Assembly: GCA_003222675.1 (NCBI GenBank)
Contig: QHWT01000039.1
Coordinates: forward strand, 1 to 62,091
Direction of reading: 5' to 3'
Length of the DNA stretch: 62,091 nt
Source: Acidobacteriota bacterium
GTDB lineage: Bacteria; Acidobacteriota; Vicinamibacteria; Vicinamibacterales; 2-12-FULL-66-21
Both the position numbers and the translations under genes were made by a program. The notes beneath the pieces are model-generated. The model was not told the DNA's origin. It made no database searches and saw only the letters and a program-made list of their open reading frames with translations. Below are positions 58,859 to 62,091 of this stretch, piece by piece; the stretch's first letter is position 1, and each line of letters starts with the position of its first letter.

Positions 58859-61087
58859 TTAGAAATTCACCCGCAGCTCCCCGACCACCTGCCGCTTGAG
58901 GATGTCGCCGAAGACGTGCTGCTGCACTTCCCGGTTGGCGAGGTTGATCACCTTCACGGAGGTCGTCAGCTTGTTGCCGGCCCACTTCATGCCGACGCCA
59001 CCGTTGATGAGCGTGTAGCTGTCGGTCGTGCCGTGATATCGGTCGTCGAGGACGTCCTGCCAGTACGCGCCGTCGCTGTAGGTGACCGCCATGTCGCCGA
59101 GCCAGCGACTGCGGCTGTAGTTGAACCCGAGATTGAAGCGATTCTTCGCAGGCAGGTTGATCTCCGACAGCGGGTTCGCCACGTTCGGGAAGTTGACGTC
59201 GGGCCTCGCCTGGAACGAGTAATTCGCAAACACGTTCAGATACGACTGCACCGGTGAGGTCACGCCCAGCTCCATACCCTTTTGCGTCGTCCGGCCGAGG
59301 TTGCGATACGTGAACAGCGCCGGAAGACTGCGCCCCGGTGTGAGCGCGATCACGGCCGGCGGCAACAACTGGAACGGCCAGTTCGCCGGTGGATTCACGG
59401 CCGTGTAGCGCGCCGTCGTGTCCTCCGTAAACAGGATGTCGTCGTTCGTGCGATTCACGTAGAACGCCGCGCTGAGGACCGCTTTGCCGTTCGCGACGAT
59501 GCCCGTGTAGCCGAGCTCGTAGGCATCGACGGAGGTCTGGTTCAGGTTCTCGTGCAGAATCTCGTTGCCCACCGATCTCACCGGCAGCAGGTAAGTCCGT
59601 CCCCTGACGGCCGGATTCAGAATAGCGAACGGCGTCAAATCAATCGGCTCGGCAATCGTCACGTCGAGGAAGTTGTTGATCACCGACGGCGACCGGTACG
59701 CGCGGTTGTACGAGAGGCGCAACGTGTGGTCCTCGTGCGGCTTGATCATGAGCGTCACGCGCGGCGAGAACACGACATTATCCAGGTAGTCGAACCGATC
59801 GACACGCGCGCCGGCGACCAGACGCAATCTGTTCGAGAGAAAGATCTCGTCCTGTACGAACGCGCCGCCTTCGGTGCGATTGTCCGAGAGCGGCGCGATT
59901 GACAGGTCGAACGTGTTGAAGCGCAGGTTGCCGCCGTACGTGACAACGTGCTTCTGCTGGAAGGTCTGCACGTTGGACGCTTCGAAGTCGAACGTCTTCG
60001 TCTTGAAGGCGAAGCCGATCGGGCTGCCTGTCGGGTCCACTGTCAGCAGGTTCGTCGCGTCGCCATCGAGGATGTTGGTGAAGAACGCGGCGCGGAACGC
60101 CTTGTTCGTGAAGTTCACCTTGCCGTAACTCATCACGGATCCGCTGTTGATGTCGAACGGCCCGATGCCCGAGTGCATGATGCCGTCAGTGCCGGCGACG
60201 CCGCCGGAGAACGACAGCCGCTTGCCGTCCGGATAGTCGTAATCGAGGCGGCCATCGAACTTCGGCTGGGTCGTGCCCTGATTCGCGAACGATGGGTACT
60301 GGTTCTTCGTGCCCGAACACACGTCCGGATTGTTGCAGGGGATCGTGCCGCTCGGCCGCGCGAGCGGGTCCTGCGTATAGGCGCCGCCCGAGACCTTGAA
60401 CGCCCACCGATCGTTCACCGCCTGCGCGTGCGTGCCGCTGACGTAGAACAATGTGCCGGCGCTCTGATCCTTGGCGCTCGTCGAGCGGTCGAACCCGCCG
60501 AGGCCGAGCGTAAACGTCGTGCCGGGCATCTCGCGCGGTGCCTTGGTGATCACGTTCACGACGCCGTAAAGCGCGTTGGCGCCCCAGACGGCGGACGCCG
60601 GCCCGCGAATCACTTCGACCTGCTTGATCTCGTTCAGATTTACCGGCAGGAAGTCCCACATCACGAACCCGAAGAAGTCCTGATAGAGGCTGCGACCGTC
60701 GAGCAGCGCGAGCTGCCCCGTCGCCAGCGTGCTGGTCGCGCCGCGCGAGGTGACGTTGATGTCTCTCGCCGACACTTGCGTCAGGTTCATGCCGGGGACC
60801 GCCCGCAGCAGCTCCGCGAAGTTCTGGCTGGGCGCGCTCTGAATCGTCTGCGCGCCAATGACCGTCATCGTGGCCGGCGCGTTCACCAGTTTCTCTTCGG
60901 TCTTGGACGCCGAAACGACGACCGTTTCCTCGTACTTCTGCGGTTCGTCGGGGTTCTGCGGAGGATTCTGCGCGGCAGCCTGCGAAGTGGCCGCCTGTCC
61001 GGCGGGCGCCGTCGCCTGCTGCGCCCGGGCCGGCGCACTCGCGAGCACCAGTGCCGCCGCGAATGCAAATTGACACACGAACTTCAT
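58859..61087 (-). CDS. TonB-dependent outer-membrane receptor
   Basis: A 742-residue receptor: signal peptide ending ARAQ, a Pro/Gln-rich stretch, TonB-box-like ETVVVSASK, a plug domain (NFAELLRAVPGMNLTQVSAR, VIRGPASAVWGANALYGVVN) and a 22-strand barrel ending in the outer-membrane signature RQVVGELRVNF. Substrate unknown; no siderophore or cobalamin cluster is adjacent. AGGAG lies ten bases ahead of the ATG. Confidence 0.92.
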   Translation of the reverse strand: MKFVCQFAFAAALVLASAPARAQQATAPAGQAATSQAAAQNPPQNPDEPQKYEETVVVSASKTEEKLVNAPATMTVIGAQTIQSAPSQNFAELLRAVPGMNLTQVSARDINVTSRGATSTLATGQLALLDGRSLYQDFFGFVMWDFLPVNLNEIKQVEVIRGPASAVWGANALYGVVNVITKAPREMPGTTFTLGLGGFDRSTSAKDQSAGTLFYVSGTHAQAVNDRWAFKVSGGAYTQDPLARPSGTIPCNNPDVCSGTKNQYPSFANQGTTQPKFDGRLDYDYPDGKRLSFSGGVAGTDGIMHSGIGPFDINSGSVMSYGKVNFTNKAFRAAFFTNILDGDATNLLTVDPTGSPIGFAFKTKTFDFEASNVQTFQQKHVVTYGGNLRFNTFDLSIAPLSDNRTEGGAFVQDEIFLSNRLRLVAGARVDRFDYLDNVVFSPRVTLMIKPHEDHTLRLSYNRAYRSPSVINNFLDVTIAEPIDLTPFAILNPAVRGRTYLLPVRSVGNEILHENLNQTSVDAYELGYTGIVANGKAVLSAAFYVNRTNDDILFTEDTTARYTAVNPPANWPFQLLPPAVIALTPGRSLPALFTYRNLGRTTQKGMELGVTSPVQSYLNVFANYSFQARPDVNFPNVANPLSEINLPAKNRFNLGFNYSRSRWLGDMAVTYSDGAYWQDVLDDRYHGTTDSYTLINGGVGMKWAGNKLTTSVKVINLANREVQQHVFGDILKRQVVGELRVNF

Positions 61088-61214
61088 AAGGGATGCTCCT
61101 CGGGAGAGATTCGCCCGCCCGAAACGACGGGCCTGCTGGGGATTGGTGCTAGGGGGTATATCACAAGCGTCCCGGCGTATCAATTCGAGGCATGGGCTGT
61201 AGACTTGTCGGTTC

Positions 61215-62091
61215 ATGGCCGCAAAACTCTCCGTTCTACCGGCAGACGACTGGGCCGGGTGGTCCGACGAGAAGCTGCTCGACCTGCGCGTCTGTGAACT
61301 AGGTATCGGCATTGAGGGGAGCGCGCTGGAGCCCCGCCTCGCGGAGCTCGACCAGGACCTCCAGACACGCGGCCTTACCGCCTTCCGCCCGCATTACTGG
61401 CTCTCGGATGAATGGTTCACGCCCGATGGCGTTCCGGGTGTCGCCATTCCGTTCTACCTCGCGCATCCCCGCCTCGAGCGACTCGAGCGCGCGCAGATGC
61501 TGGAGGTGGAAGGTGGAACGCCCGAGTGGTGCATGCAGATCCTGCGTCACGAGGCGGGGCACGCGATCGACAACGCCTATCGGCTGCGGCTGCGACGCCG
61601 GCGTCAGCAGGTCTTCGGCCCGTCCTATAAGGCGTATCCCGAGTACTACACGCCACGGCCTTACAGTAAGAGCTTCGTATTGCACCTGGACAGCTGGTAC
61701 GCGCAAAGCCATCCGGACGAAGACTTCGCGGAGACGTTCGCCGTCTGGCTCAATCCGCAGTCCGACTGGCGCGTGCGCTACGCGGACTGGCCCGCGCTCA
61801 AAAAGCTCGAATACCTGGACACCTTGATGTACGAGCTCGCGAGCAAGCCGATGATCGTGCACACGCGACGGAAGGTCGATCCGATCCAGTCAATCCGCAA
61901 GACCCTGCGCGCGCACTACGAACGCAAGCGGCGCCACTACGGTCTCCTGCATCCCGACTTCTACGATCGCGATCTGCGGCGGCTGTTTTCCGACCGTTCC
62001 GAGTACGAGGGCAACATGAAAGCGGCGCGCTTCATCGCGCGGATCCGCAAGGACGTCCGCCGCATGGTCGCGAGCTGGACGGGCGAATATC
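61215..62091 (+). CDS. zinc metallopeptidase, partial at the right edge
   Basis: The frame is open from ATG 61215 to the end of the window (292 codons), so the C-terminus is missing. HEAGH (112-116) is the zinc motif, and Glu173 in DEDFAETFAVW is the likely third ligand. It matches the cytoplasmic 'putative zinc-binding metallopeptidase' type that I know next to RimK-like ATP-grasp ligases; the following genes are not visible. TAGACT nine bases ahead of the ATG could be its -10 box. Confidence 0.8.
   Translation, partial: MAAKLSVLPADDWAGWSDEKLLDLRVCELGIGIEGSALEPRLAELDQDLQTRGLTAFRPHYWLSDEWFTPDGVPGVAIPFYLAHPRLERLERAQMLEVEGGTPEWCMQILRHEAGHAIDNAYRLRLRRRRQQVFGPSYKAYPEYYTPRPYSKSFVLHLDSWYAQSHPDEDFAETFAVWLNPQSDWRVRYADWPALKKLEYLDTLMYELASKPMIVHTRRKVDPIQSIRKTLRAHYERKRRHYGLLHPDFYDRDLRRLFSDRSEYEGNMKAARFIARIRKDVRRMVASWTGEY

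Noticed and set aside
1-62091. tRNA or rRNA genes
   Set aside because: No T-loop plus acceptor pairing or rRNA core sequence seen on either strand by eye.

Overview
The window is a chromosomal stretch of high-GC DNA that looks like a soil Acidobacteriota, probably Vicinamibacteria. The evidence is indirect. There are two PadR regulators each paired with an ADOP-type double-FtsX permease, an ECF sigma factor overlapping a Ser/Thr kinase, a TatT-family lipoprotein, a TonB receptor, and long runs of 4-bp ATGA/GTGA gene overlaps. No rRNA, tRNA, CRISPR array, transposase or phage gene was found.

Layout. 1-6143: a partial gene, a GlcD-like FAD dehydrogenase, a TlpA-like thioredoxin protein, an FTR1 iron permease, a hypothetical protein and an ABC-F ATPase. 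6158-15972 is a minus-strand block: hypothetical, EEP nuclease/phosphatase, nucleotidyltransferase-like protein, PadR/ADOP pair 1, P5C dehydrogenase (pruA) and a membrane patatin. 16068-24372: amino-acid permease, aminotransferase, MBL hydrolase with a DUF481 porin-like protein, the ECF/kinase pair and small envelope proteins (DUF4142, DUF1440). 24572-32277 is a tight operon that looks like glycoconjugate assembly and export: a glycosidase-GT2 fusion, an ABC exporter, a GT-like protein, a GT4 and a PIG-L deacetylase. 32540-36449: a membrane glycosyltransferase, then the ligase-associated exonuclease and ATP-dependent DNA ligase. 36517-47721: envelope lipoproteins, PadR/ADOP pair 2, a truncated B3 metallo-beta-lactamase, a kinase-like lipoprotein convergent with a metallophosphoesterase lipoprotein, a HerA-like ATPase and a histone-H1-like protein. 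47784-61087 (minus): M14 carboxypeptidase, a type IV pilin with a structured leader, EttA, a secreted beta-helix protein, an ABC exporter and a TonB receptor. A zinc metallopeptidase runs off the right edge.

The most unusual feature is in the spacers. Most gaps downstream of a stop codon hold a palindrome built from degenerate copies of a 7-10 bp unit, often starting within a few bases of the stop codon or inside the last codons. The units differ between gaps, but several are shared by distant gaps (GAGGTCC, TCGAAGGAT, CACGGATCT, GCGGGGT, CTCACGCAGAGGCGCAGAG). Two divergent gaps hold the units only as head-to-tail tandem repeats, and one family lies inside the HerA coding sequence as a linker. 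I read these as dispersed repeat families that may have been co-opted as 3'-end hairpins. That reading is inference; the pattern itself is visible in the sequence.

Other points worth attention are the kinase-like lipoprotein at 42263, the pilin leader RNA at 51388-51499, the glycosidase-glycosyltransferase fusion, and -10 boxes only 6-10 bases ahead of several start codons, which suggests leaderless transcripts.
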